Source of the DNA: Paraburkholderia sp. BL9I2N2
GTDB taxonomy: Bacteria; Pseudomonadota; Gammaproteobacteria; Burkholderiales; Burkholderiaceae
Assembly: GCF_004339745.1 (NCBI RefSeq)
Contig: NZ_SMGP01000003.1
Location: 186,001-250,000 of the forward strand
Direction: 5' to 3'
DNA length: 64,000 nt
The notes beneath the pieces are model-generated. The model ran no database searches, was not told the origin of the DNA, and worked only from the letters and a program-made list of their open reading frames with translations. The stretch's first letter is position 1. Each line of letters opens with the position of its first letter. Positions 43,010-52,315 of this stretch are shown in pieces. The translations under genes were made by a program, and so were the position numbers.

Positions 43010-44189
43010 GTGCAGCTGCCTTCTTGTCGGTCGCCGTCGCCACCTCCACGCTGTCGCCGTCGGCGAGTCCGTCGGGCGGTGTATCGATCACGCGATCGGT
43101 TGCGGCGAGCCCTGAGCCGATCTCCACCGAATCGCCCAGGTCGCGATTGATCTTCACCTGTTTGAACAGCACGTGACCGTTCGCGCCAAGCGTGGCGACT
43201 ACGACGCCGCGACTATCGAAGACGAGCGCGCTGGCCGGTACACGGACCGAATCGGCGGAAGCGGGCAACGAGAATTTCAGGCTGGCGAATCCACCCGGCA
43301 GTAGCTTGCCGTTGGCGTTGTCGACCAGTAGTTGAACCAGCGTCGTTCCCGAACTCGAATTGACCGAGTCTGCCGCCGCCACCACGCGCGCGGTGAACTG
43401 CTGGTCGGGATACTCCGGGACGGTCAGGTTGGCGGTCGTGCCGTCGTGTATCGCCGGTGCGTAGTTCTGCGGCACCTGGACATACACGCGTAACTGCTTG
43501 ACGTCGGAGACCGCGAACAGCTCCTGTCCGACCCCGCCGCTGCCGGCGTTGACCAACGCGCCGACGTCGGTGTCGCGGGCGGTCACCACGCCGTCGAATG
43601 GCGCGACGATGCGCGCGAAAGCCTTGGTGGCGACGAGGCGGTCCACGTTGGCCTTCGCGGCCGCGACGATCGCTTCCTTGGCGGCGTAATCAGCCGTACG
43701 CTGATCGACATCCTGCTGGGCGACGGAATCGGTGCCGCTTAGCGCTTCCCAGCGCTTCGCAGTCGTACCCGCAACCAAAGCATTCGCCTGTGCACTCTGG
43801 AGATCCGCGCGCGCTTGCAATAGTTGCTGGTCGAGCTCGGGCGTTTCGATTTCGGCGAGTACCTGGCCCGCTTTGACCGGCGCGCCGATATCGACATTCC
43901 ATGATTTCAGATAGCCGCTGACCTGCGCGAAAATCGGCGCCCGCGTAAACGCTTCGAGGCGGCCGGGCAGTTGCAGCGAGGGGCCGTTGGCGTCGCGCAA
44001 GGGCTGGATCACGTTGACGGTCGGCACGGCCTGGGCGTCAGTCCAGGTTTTCAATTTGCGGGCATCGGCGGCTCGCAGCGTGAGACCGGCGACGACAATG
44101 CCTAAGACGACCAGCAGGCCGACCACGCCTGCTACCAGAAGCGGGCGGCGCGACGGTGTATCAGTGGGAAAAGTAGATTCAGACGACAT
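43002..44189 (-). CDS. RND efflux periplasmic adaptor (membrane fusion protein)
   Basis: A 395-residue adaptor started at the ATG at 44189, which overlaps the pump stop by 11 bp. One N-terminal membrane anchor (LLVAGVVGLLVVLGIVVAGL), then the barrel-sandwich (LPGRLEAFTRAPIFAQVSGYLKSW and DIGAPVKAGQVLAEIETPELD), a helical hairpin (LLQARADLQSAQANALVAG), and FARIVAPFDGVVTARDTDVGALV. The beta-barrel and membrane-proximal domains follow (PEYPDQQFTARVVAAADSVN). It joins the inner-membrane pump to the lipoprotein channel. Confidence 0.92.
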   Translation of the reverse strand: MSSESTFPTDTPSRRPLLVAGVVGLLVVLGIVVAGLTLRAADARKLKTWTDAQAVPTVNVIQPLRDANGPSLQLPGRLEAFTRAPIFAQVSGYLKSWNVDIGAPVKAGQVLAEIETPELDQQLLQARADLQSAQANALVAGTTAKRWEALSGTDSVAQQDVDQRTADYAAKEAIVAAAKANVDRLVATKAFARIVAPFDGVVTARDTDVGALVNAGSGGVGQELFAVSDVKQLRVYVQVPQNYAPAIHDGTTANLTVPEYPDQQFTARVVAAADSVNSSSGTTLVQLLVDNANGKLLPGGFASLKFSLPASADSVRVPASALVFDSRGVVVATLGANGHVLFKQVKINRDLGDSVEIGSGLAATDRVIDTPPDGLADGDSVEVATATDKKAAAHG

Positions 44190-47100
44190 GAGCAGGACCT
44201 CCCGAGACGGATGCCGGGGTAGCCGCGCGCCCGGGGCGCGCGTGAACGATACAGAAAATGACGGGGACGAGGAACAGCGAAGCGGTGGTGGCAAACAGCA
44301 GACCGCCGATCACCGCGCGGCCAAGTGGCGCGTTTTGCTCGCCGCCTTCGCCTAATGCAAGCGCCATCGGCATCATGCCGATGATCATGGAAAGCGCGGT
44401 CATGAGCACGGGACGAAAACGCGTAAAGCCCGCTTCGAGCGCGGCCTTGAATGGGTCGCCGTGGACGGCAAAACGTTCGCGGCAGAAACTGACGACCAGA
44501 ATCGAGTTGGCCGTCGCCACCCCCATGCACATGATCGCACCGGTCAATGCAGGTACCGAGAGCGTCGTGTGGGTCGCGAACAGCATCCAGACGATACCCG
44601 CCAACGCGGCAGGCAACGCGGTCACGATCACGAACGGGTCGGCCCACGACTGGAAGTTGACCACGATCAGCAGATAGATCAACACCACCGCACCAAGCAG
44701 GCCGAACAACATGCCGGCAAAGGCGCTGTTCATCGTCTGGACCTGGCCCAGCAGCGCAACGGAGGAGCCCTTGGGCAAGGTGCCGGCGTTGTCGTGCACG
44801 ATGCGCTGGATATCGGACGCCACCGCGCCGAGGTCGCGGTCCTGGGTGGTCGCGAAGATCTCGACCATGGGCTGGATGTTGTACTGGCTGACAACCTCAT
44901 TGCTGCTGGTGCGCTCGACTGTCGCCAGACCACCGAGGATCTGGGCGGTGCTTCCGCCGCTGGCCGTGATCGGCAGATTTTGCAGCGCGGCGAGCGAATC
45001 GAGGCTGTATTGCGGCGTCTGCATCACGATCGGATAAGACACGCCGTTCGCGTTGTTCAGCCAGAACGTGGGCGCGACCTGGCTGGAACCCGCGAGGTTC
45101 ACCACCATACTGTTCGTCACGTCACGCTCGGTGATGCCGAGCAATTGCGCGCGCGTACGGTCGACATCGACGTTGAAGGTCGGGTTGCCGTGCGACTGCT
45201 CGATCCGCGCATCGACCACGCCCGGCACATCGCGGACCTGGCGCAGCAGACGGTCCGCATACGCGTAGTTGGCGTTCAGGTTATTGCCGCGAATCTGCAG
45301 GTCGATCGGCGCCGGCGAGCCGAAGTTCAGGATCTGACTGATGATGTCCGCTGGCGGGAAAGAAAACGTGACGCCCGGGAATTCTCGCGGCAATCTCTCA
45401 CGCATGACGCGAACATACTCGTCGGTTGGACGATGGCCTTCGTTCAGCGCGATCTGGATGTCACCGTCCTGCGAGCCGACCGTACCGGTGTTGTTGTACG
45501 CGGTATTGATGCCGCTGACCGGCAGACCCATGTTGTCGACCACGGTGCCGAGATCCGCGGGCGGAATGATCTGGCGGATCGCGCCTTCGACATTCGCAAA
45601 GATCTGCGCGGTCTTTTCAACCCGAACGCCGACCGGTGCGCGCACATGCATCAGGATTTGTCCGGAATCGACCGAAGGGAAGAAGTTGCGGCCGAGGAAC
45701 GGCACCAGCGCGAAGGAGAGGGCGACAAAGCCGAGGAAGCCGCTGACGAACGGACGCCGGTGGGTCAGCGCGAGTTCGAGCAACCTGCGGTAGGCGCTGC
45801 GCACCTTTTCAAAGCGCGCTTCGAAGCCGCGCTGGAAACGCCCGAGCGGACCGGGGCGCTTCGTGTCCTCGGCGTGCTCGTCGTGCACATGCTGTTTCAG
45901 CAGGTATTTCGCCATCGTCGGCACAAGGGTTCTCGACAGGATGAACGACGAGATCATCGCGAAGATCACCGCTTCAGCCATCGGCACGAACAGGAAGCGC
46001 GCGACGCCGTTCAGGAAGAACATCGGCACGAACACGATGCAGATACAGAGCAGCGAGACGAACGCCGGCGTGACGATCTGCGCGGCGCCGTCGAGAATAG
46101 CCGTCTCCACCTCCTTGCCATGCTCGAGGTGCCAGTTGATGTTTTCGATGGTCACCGTGGCGTCGTCGACCAGAATCCCTACCGCTAACGCGAGACCGCC
46201 GAGCGTCATGATGTTCAACGTCTCGCCGAGCGCGGACAGCGTGGCGATGGAGCCAAGGATGGCGAGCGGGATCGAGGTTGCGATGATGATCGTCGAGCGC
46301 CAACTGCCAAGGAACAGCAGGATCATCAGGCTCGTCAACACAGCCGCGATCACGCCCTCGCGCGCCACGCCGGTGATCGCCGCCCGCACGAACAGCGACT
46401 GGTCGCCGATGGGCTCGATCTGCAGGTTATCGGGCCATGACGCCTTACCTGCAGCAATCCGCTGCTTGATGCCGGAAATGATGCCGAGCGTCGACACCGA
46501 ACCGTTCTTGAGCACCGACATCAGTACCGAACGCCGGCCGTCCACGTGCACGATATTGGTCTGCGGCGGGCTGCCGTCGCGCACGTTCGCAATGTCACGA
46601 ATATAGACCGTGGTGCCGTTGGCCGCCTTGACCGGCAGATCGCCCAACGCTTTGATTTGCGACGGTGCGTTGTTCAGTTGCAACGTGTACTCGTAGTCAC
46701 CGATCTTTTCCGTGCCGACCGGCGTAATCAGGTTCTGGCCGGCGAGCGCATTGGCGACATCCTGTGCGGACAAGCCCCGCGCCTGGAGTGCCGCCGGGTC
46801 GACGTCGATTTGCACCTGACGTGTCTTGCCGCCGAACGGGTAAGGAATCGCTGCGCCTGCTACCGTCGTGAGAACCGGGCGCACTGCATTCAGGCCAAGG
46901 TCACCGAGATTCTGTTCGGAGAGTCCCTTGCCAGACAGCGCCAACTGGATGATCGGCACGGTCGACGCGTTGTAGTTCAGGATCAGAGGAGGCGTCGTAC
47001 CTGCAGGCAACTGCCGCAATTGAGTTTGCGCAACCGAGGTCACCTGCGCGTTCGCCGTGCTGATATTCACGCCCGGCTGGAAGAAGATCTTGATGATCCC

Positions 47101-47370
47101 GAAGCCGGCGACCGATTCCGCCTCGATATGCTCGACGTCGTTCACCGTGGTCGTCAGCGTGCGTTCGAATGGCGAGGTGATGCGGCCGACCATCTGGTCC
47201 GGGGGCAGACCCGTGTACTGCCACACGACGCTGATCACGGGAATCCTGATATCCGGAAAGATATCGGTTGGCGTCCTCATCGCGGACAAAGGACCGATGA
47301 TGAGAATGAATATCGCCAGGACTACGAAGGTGTAGGGTCGCCGAAGGGCGATACGGACTAGGCCGAGCAT
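44179..47370 (-). CDS. RND efflux inner-membrane pump (AcrB/MMPL superfamily)
   Basis: A 1063-residue pump started at the ATG at 47370 (MLGLVRIALRRPYTF); the longer frame to 47472 lacks similarity. FPDIRIPVISVVWQYTGLPPDQM begins the porter domain. The transmembrane proton relay region LGGLALAVGILVDDATVTIENI contains the paired aspartates, and the second half has GVATANSILVVSF. Twelve helices with two periplasmic loops. It is the first gene of the operon, before adaptor and channel, an order less usual than adaptor-pump-channel. No regulator gene is adjacent, and the substrate cannot be deduced. Confidence 0.93.
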   Translation of the reverse strand: MLGLVRIALRRPYTFVVLAIFILIIGPLSAMRTPTDIFPDIRIPVISVVWQYTGLPPDQMVGRITSPFERTLTTTVNDVEHIEAESVAGFGIIKIFFQPGVNISTANAQVTSVAQTQLRQLPAGTTPPLILNYNASTVPIIQLALSGKGLSEQNLGDLGLNAVRPVLTTVAGAAIPYPFGGKTRQVQIDVDPAALQARGLSAQDVANALAGQNLITPVGTEKIGDYEYTLQLNNAPSQIKALGDLPVKAANGTTVYIRDIANVRDGSPPQTNIVHVDGRRSVLMSVLKNGSVSTLGIISGIKQRIAAGKASWPDNLQIEPIGDQSLFVRAAITGVAREGVIAAVLTSLMILLFLGSWRSTIIIATSIPLAILGSIATLSALGETLNIMTLGGLALAVGILVDDATVTIENINWHLEHGKEVETAILDGAAQIVTPAFVSLLCICIVFVPMFFLNGVARFLFVPMAEAVIFAMISSFILSRTLVPTMAKYLLKQHVHDEHAEDTKRPGPLGRFQRGFEARFEKVRSAYRRLLELALTHRRPFVSGFLGFVALSFALVPFLGRNFFPSVDSGQILMHVRAPVGVRVEKTAQIFANVEGAIRQIIPPADLGTVVDNMGLPVSGINTAYNNTGTVGSQDGDIQIALNEGHRPTDEYVRVMRERLPREFPGVTFSFPPADIISQILNFGSPAPIDLQIRGNNLNANYAYADRLLRQVRDVPGVVDARIEQSHGNPTFNVDVDRTRAQLLGITERDVTNSMVVNLAGSSQVAPTFWLNNANGVSYPIVMQTPQYSLDSLAALQNLPITASGGSTAQILGGLATVERTSSNEVVSQYNIQPMVEIFATTQDRDLGAVASDIQRIVHDNAGTLPKGSSVALLGQVQTMNSAFAGMLFGLLGAVVLIYLLIVVNFQSWADPFVIVTALPAALAGIVWMLFATHTTLSVPALTGAIMCMGVATANSILVVSFCRERFAVHGDPFKAALEAGFTRFRPVLMTALSMIIGMMPMALALGEGGEQNAPLGRAVIGGLLFATTASLFLVPVIFCIVHARPGRAATPASVSGGPAHVV

Positions 47371-48261
47371 GAGAATTCCAGAGCTTGGGGTAAAACGTAA
47401 GAGTGTCCTGGCGGAGGCTAGCGCGGCGTGCGGTGGCGCGCAGCCGCGTGCTTGCACCTGCCACAAGCACAAGACGCACTTGAGCTGAGGGCATATTCGA
47501 CCGTGACGGAATACTGGATAGGGCTACGCATAATCTGCATTTCTTGAGAATTGCTCTGCTGCTTACGATCAGTCGAAAAGCTTGCGTGCATCTTTCAATT
47601 GCCTGGCGTTTGGAAGAGAAAGACATGCGCAACGAAGAGGGTCGCCTTGGGCCACGTGCCGATGTGCTGCAACGCAACTCAAGCGCGAATGTACACAAAG
47701 CTCGGCATTCCTGCTGAAGGACAAATAAGAAGTCAGGTACGTATGAATGCGGGGTGAGTCCATTTCTCTTTACCCGCAAATGCCGGGAATACCTTGTCAT
47801 TGTTGGGCAGAGCGATGTGTGTCAAGAACCGGACACAGGCGTGCGAGCGCCGTTTCCTGCGAAGGCTAAACCGTCAGCGTTTTTTATTACCGATTGTTCG
47901 AGAGGTCCACATGTGCTCTTGACACCATTTGCTAAGTGGCATTCAAAGAGTCGACTTCGATTCTGGAGATGAGGTCTTCACGCCACCGCCACATCATTCA
48001 AGATGAACGTCACGGTAAAAGCGATGTTTTGCACAAAACAGTTGTGCGGAAAACATGTGGACTAGAAAGCGGTTTTCACGCCCCCGAGTCGGTCGTTAAT
48101 TGGCGGAGAACGATGCTTTCAATCGCATGCCGATCTCCCTTTCTCTTCTGAAATGTTCAGGGTCAATGTTGCCCGCGGGCCGCATAAATTTGCTGGATTG
48201 AAGATTCAGTAATGGATAAGGGCCGAAGGAAAGTTTAGCTAACCGTCGCGTAACTCAAGGC
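47371..48261. other. Long intergenic region before the BamA-like locus
   Basis: About 890 bp without a gene I can support. It has a lower GC content than its surroundings. Open frames on both strands (for example 47569-47763 minus) lack ribosome-binding sites and similarity. One feature is GCACAA-AACAG-TTGTGC at 48031-48047, a perfect 6-bp inverted repeat. The region probably holds the promoters of the divergent efflux operon and of the hypothetical gene at 48262. Confidence 0.5.
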
Positions 48262-48708
48262 TTGGGAGCGCGTCCTACACTTCAGTCCTTGCTTGATTCT
48301 GGAGTGCTCCATGGCACCGCGACCTCTCTTGCGATCGACTCCGTACGTGGCTTCGAATTGACGGGCGACGGTCAGTATTTGATGTTGAAAGCCAATCAGA
48401 CTTCCAGCATTGCGTTGCATTGCTCAGTCATGCACGAGCTGCTGGCAGCGTTGTCGAACGCGATTGGCGTGTCGGAGCGGATTCGCAGCAAGAAAAAGAG
48501 TGTGAAATTCGCGATGCCGTGTGAGGCCTGGGAGATCGGCAAGGACGCCGGTGCGGCAGCCCATCTGATTCTTACATTCCGTCTGCCCGGCGGCGCGGAA
48601 CTGTCGTTTCGCATGCAACGCACTGAGGCCGCACACATGACGGAAGTTCTGGCGCTTGTGAGCGGCATCGCAAAGATTGGTGATCTGTCCGCCATCACGG
48701 TGCAATAG
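48262..48708 (+). CDS. Hypothetical protein
   Basis: A frame of up to 148 residues from a TTG at 48262; a GTG at 48304 (134 residues) is an equally possible start. The sequence includes TATSLAIDSVRGFELTGDGQ, YLMLKANQTSSIALHC and KFAMPCEAWEIGKD, and ends with a helical AAHMTEVLALVSGIAKIG. Beta-strand-rich, no signal peptide, no membrane helix. It resembles conserved hypothetical proteins of Burkholderia, with no known function. It ends 100 bp before the BamA-like gene on the same strand. Confidence 0.6.
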   Translation: MGARPTLQSLLDSGVLHGTATSLAIDSVRGFELTGDGQYLMLKANQTSSIALHCSVMHELLAALSNAIGVSERIRSKKKSVKFAMPCEAWEIGKDAGAAAHLILTFRLPGGAELSFRMQRTEAAHMTEVLALVSGIAKIGDLSAITVQ

Positions 48709-48807
48709 AGCTCGCACCTGAATCACCCGCGCCCTCGATCGATACGCGACACAGCGTATTGAAGTCGGCTCTCCACGTTGTGTCTCTATCATTTGGCTTC
48801 CCTTTGC

Positions 48808-51117
48808 ATGCTTGTTCAAACTTCAACTGCACGCCGTAGCAGGGCGGTGACTCTCGTCGGCCTAAGTGTGACTGCAATGTCCGCCCACGCGAGCGACTCG
48901 TTCGTGATTCGCGATATCCGTCTTGAGGGATTGCAACGCGTCGAACCTGGTACCGTGTTCGCCTATCTGCCCATCAAGCAAGGCGACACCTTCAGCGACG
49001 ACAAGGCATCGGAGGCGATTCGCGCCCTGTATGCCACGGGCTTCTTCAACGACGTCAAGATCACGACCGAAGGCAACGTCGTCATCGTGCAGATGCTGGA
49101 ACGTCCGGCCATCGGCACGATCGACTTCGCCGGCATTCATGAGTTCGACAAGGAAAACCTGACCAAGGCGCTGCGCGCCGTGGGTTTGTCGCAAGGCCGT
49201 TACTACGACAAGGCGCTGGTCGACAAGGCCGAGCAGGAACTGAAGCGTCAGTATCTGACGCGCGGCTACTACGCCGCTGAAGTCACCACCACGATCACGC
49301 CGATCGACCGCAATCGCGTGTCGGTGCTGTTCTCGGTGGCCGAAGGTCCGAGCGCGAAGATCCGCCAGATCAACTTCATCGGCAACAAGGCATTCAGCAC
49401 GGGCACGCTGCGCGACGAAATGCAGTTGTCCACGCCGAACTGGTTCTCGTGGTACACGAAGAATGACCTGTACGCGAAAGACAAGCTTACCGGCGACCTC
49501 GAAAACGTCCGCTCGTATTACCTGAATCGCGGCTACCTCGAGTTCAACATCGACTCGACGCAGGTGTCGATCTCGCCGGACAAGAAGGACATGTATCTGA
49601 CGGTCACGCTGCACGAAGGCGAGCCGTACACGATTTCGAATATCAAGCTGGCGGGCAATCTGCTCGACCGCGAGCCGGAGCTGGCCAAGCTCATCAAGAT
49701 CAAACCGGGTGACCGCTTCTCGGCTGAAAAGCTGCAAGCCACCACCAAGTCGATCGTCGACAAGCTCGGCGAATACGGCTACGCGTTTGCCACCGTCAAT
49801 GCGCAGCCGCAGATCGATCAGGCCAACCACAAGGTCGACCTGACGCTGCAAGTCGACCCGAGCCGCCGCGTCTACGTGCGCCGCATCAACGTGGTCGGCA
49901 ACACGCGTACGCGTGACGAAGTGGTGCGCCGCGAAATGCGTCAGATGGAGAGCTCGTGGTTCGACTCGAACCGCCTCGCGCTGTCGAAAGACCGGATCAA
50001 CCGTCTCGGCTACTTCACGGATGTGGACGTGACCACGGTGCCGGTCGAAAGCACGCAGGACCAGGTCGATATCGACGTCAAGGTGACGGAAAAACCCACG
50101 GGCTCGATTTCGCTGGGCCTGGGCTATGGCTCGGGCGAGGGGCCCATTATCTCCGCGGGCGTATCGCAGGACAACGTGTTCGGCTCGGGCACGAGCCTCG
50201 CACTGAATGTGAACACCTCCACTACCAACCGTACGTTGACGGTCACACAGGTCGATCCATACTTCACGATTGACGGCATCAAGCGCATCACCGACGTTTA
50301 TTACCGCACGACGGAGCCCTTGTATTATTCGACCGACTCGAGCTTCCGAATTATCACGGCAGGAGCAGACCTCAAATTCGGCGTGCCTTTCTCCGAGGCC
50401 GACATGGTGTACTTCGGGCTGGGGTTCGAGCAGAACCGTCTGGATATCGACGCCAATACGCCTCAGAGCTATAAGGATTACGTCACGCAATTCGGCCGTG
50501 TCTCCAACAATGTTCCGTTGACGGCGGGATGGTCACGTGACGACCGTGATAGCGCGCTTGTCCCAAGCCGGGGCTACTATACGCAAGCCAATGCCGAATA
50601 CGGCACGCCGCTGGGTGATACGCCGTACTACAAGGCAGACCTCCAGGCGCAATACTATTATTCGTTCGCGCGTGGCTTCGTGCTTGGCCTGAACTTTCAG
50701 GGCGGCTATGGCAATGGATTGAACGGCAAGCCCTATCCGATCTTCAAGAACTACTATGCGGGCGGTATCGGTTCAGTGCGTGGATATGAACCAAGTTCGC
50801 TCGGCCCGCGCGACGCGACCACCAACGATCCCATCGGTGGCTCGAAGATGGTCGTCGGCAATATCGAGCTGACCGTTCCACTGCCGGGATCCGGCTACGA
50901 CCGCACGTTGCGCGTCTTTACCTTCCTCGACGGCGGCAATGTATGGGGCAGCGAAGGCAGTAGCATCGGAGCGAACGGATTGCGCTACGGCTATGGGCTG
51001 GGGCTCGCCTGGATCTCGCCGATCGGTCCGCTCAAGTTGAGCCTCGGCTTTCCGCTCGTCAAGCACGCAGGCGATCAGTATCAGAAATTCCAGTTCCAGA
51101 TAGGCACATCGTTCTAA
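48808..51117 (+). CDS. bamA: BamA-family outer-membrane assembly protein (paralogue)
   Basis: A 769-residue Omp85 protein. Starting at the ATG at 48808 gives a signal peptide (AVTLVGLSVTAMSAHA). Five POTRA domains follow: SFVIRDIRLEGLQRVEPGTVF starts the first, and YVRRINVVGNTRTRDEVVRREMRQMESSW is the well-conserved fifth. The C-terminal half is a 16-strand barrel with the L6 motif VRGYEPSSLGPRD and a terminal phenylalanine (FQIGTSF). BamA inserts beta-barrel proteins into the outer membrane. The usual BamA neighbours (rseP, skp, lpxD, fabZ, lpxA) are absent, so this is most likely a second copy. The start at 48778 would spoil the signal peptide. Confidence 0.92.
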   Translation: MLVQTSTARRSRAVTLVGLSVTAMSAHASDSFVIRDIRLEGLQRVEPGTVFAYLPIKQGDTFSDDKASEAIRALYATGFFNDVKITTEGNVVIVQMLERPAIGTIDFAGIHEFDKENLTKALRAVGLSQGRYYDKALVDKAEQELKRQYLTRGYYAAEVTTTITPIDRNRVSVLFSVAEGPSAKIRQINFIGNKAFSTGTLRDEMQLSTPNWFSWYTKNDLYAKDKLTGDLENVRSYYLNRGYLEFNIDSTQVSISPDKKDMYLTVTLHEGEPYTISNIKLAGNLLDREPELAKLIKIKPGDRFSAEKLQATTKSIVDKLGEYGYAFATVNAQPQIDQANHKVDLTLQVDPSRRVYVRRINVVGNTRTRDEVVRREMRQMESSWFDSNRLALSKDRINRLGYFTDVDVTTVPVESTQDQVDIDVKVTEKPTGSISLGLGYGSGEGPIISAGVSQDNVFGSGTSLALNVNTSTTNRTLTVTQVDPYFTIDGIKRITDVYYRTTEPLYYSTDSSFRIITAGADLKFGVPFSEADMVYFGLGFEQNRLDIDANTPQSYKDYVTQFGRVSNNVPLTAGWSRDDRDSALVPSRGYYTQANAEYGTPLGDTPYYKADLQAQYYYSFARGFVLGLNFQGGYGNGLNGKPYPIFKNYYAGGIGSVRGYEPSSLGPRDATTNDPIGGSKMVVGNIELTVPLPGSGYDRTLRVFTFLDGGNVWGSEGSSIGANGLRYGYGLGLAWISPIGPLKLSLGFPLVKHAGDQYQKFQFQIGTSF

Positions 51118-51192
51118 GGCTATCGTCGGACCGCTCTCGCCGATCCCTATCGTCACCGTTGCCTCACTCGATCCGTCCCGCGTTGGCAGCGC

Positions 51193-52144
51193 TCATTCGC
51201 CGACACGTCCCGCCACGGAACGTAGAATGGCGATGAATTCCTGCATGGGCTGTGACGGCAATTCGTGCTTGCGCGTGACGATACCGTAGCTCGTCATGGT
51301 CCGGGTGATGGGAATGGGCAGGTGTCCGAGCAGACCCTTGCTTACATATTTTTTCGACAGCGGCACGTGGCTGCAGCGAAATCATGTCGGTTGCCTGCAA
51401 CAGTTCCAGTGTCGAAAAGATTGAAGGCGTTTCCACCATGCCCACCGGCGCAGGAATGCCCGCGCCGGCGAACGTTTCGTCGAACAGCTGCCTGATAGCC
51501 GTTGCTTGCGGATAGAGAATCCATGGCCACGCGCCAAGATCGGCCAACTCCAGCCGCCGCCGCTGCAGCAACGGATGATGCTGTCCGACGACCACCCAGA
51601 CCGGTTCCCCGGACAGCACCTCGAAGTCGAACAGTACTTGATGGCGCGGCTCCGTCAGACGGCCGACCATCACGTCCAGCTTCCTTTCTTCGAGCCAGAC
51701 CGCCAGTTGGTCACTGCTTTGCTCGACCAGTTTGATGACCAGTTGCGGCCGCTGCCGGCGAATCTCCCTGATGCCGGTCGTCACCACCTGAGCGGCCGAA
51801 GCCGAGATAGCGCCGACGGTGAGATGACCGTAGCCGCCATCGCTCAAGGTGCTGAACTCGTTCACGAACTTGCCCAGATCGGCTACCGCCGCGGTCGCAT
51901 AGCGCACGGACAATACGCCGAGATCGGTTGGGCGCATCTCCCGTGGTAGCCGTTCGAACAACTGGGCCCCGAACATCGATTCGATGTCACTCAGGATTTT
52001 TGTCGCCGCGGGCTGGGTGATAAGCATCTGTTCGGCTGCGATGCGCAAGTTGTGCGTGCGTCCGAGGGCATCGAGCAGTTGAAGATGTCTGAAGCGCAGC
52101 CTTGCCAGGACGCTCGACGTACGCACCGCAAATTGTCTGGACAT
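51193..52144 (-). pseudogene. LysR family regulator interrupted by a frameshift at a T6 run
   Basis: From the ATG at 52144 (MSRQFAVRTSSVLARLRFRHL) the LysR winged helix and most of the effector domain read well down to ATDMISLQPRAAVEK. Then the frame is lost at six T bases (51349-51354, A6 on the coding strand). Removing one base restores YVSKGLLGHLPIPITR and a normal end, SQPMQEFIAILRSVAGRVGE, with a stop at 51193. The unshifted frame goes on to 51164 with a nonsense tail. It is divergent from the XylX-type gene and would be its regulator. It may be a true mutation, slippage, or a sequence error. Confidence 0.8.
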
Positions 52145-52315
52145 GGGGTAAACACGCACGAACTCATAACCGGATGGAATCGATTGTACTGAATAAGAGA
52201 TTGGATGTTTATCGGTCGGCTGCCTAAAGTTGCTGCTGGGCGAATCAACGCGCGGAATCAACGCGCGAACTGGCGGCAAGCCGCGCGCGCCAGACAAACT
52301 TCAGTGGAGACAGAC

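Noticed and set aside
44461..46188. A 575-codon plus-strand frame opposite the RND pump
   Set aside because: Composition is that of an antisense shadow (rich in Arg, His, Asp) and the pump on the other strand is unambiguous.
47569..47763. Minus-strand frame of 64 codons in the gap before the BamA locus
   Set aside because: No ribosome-binding site, no recognisable domain; many similar chance frames occur in this stretch.
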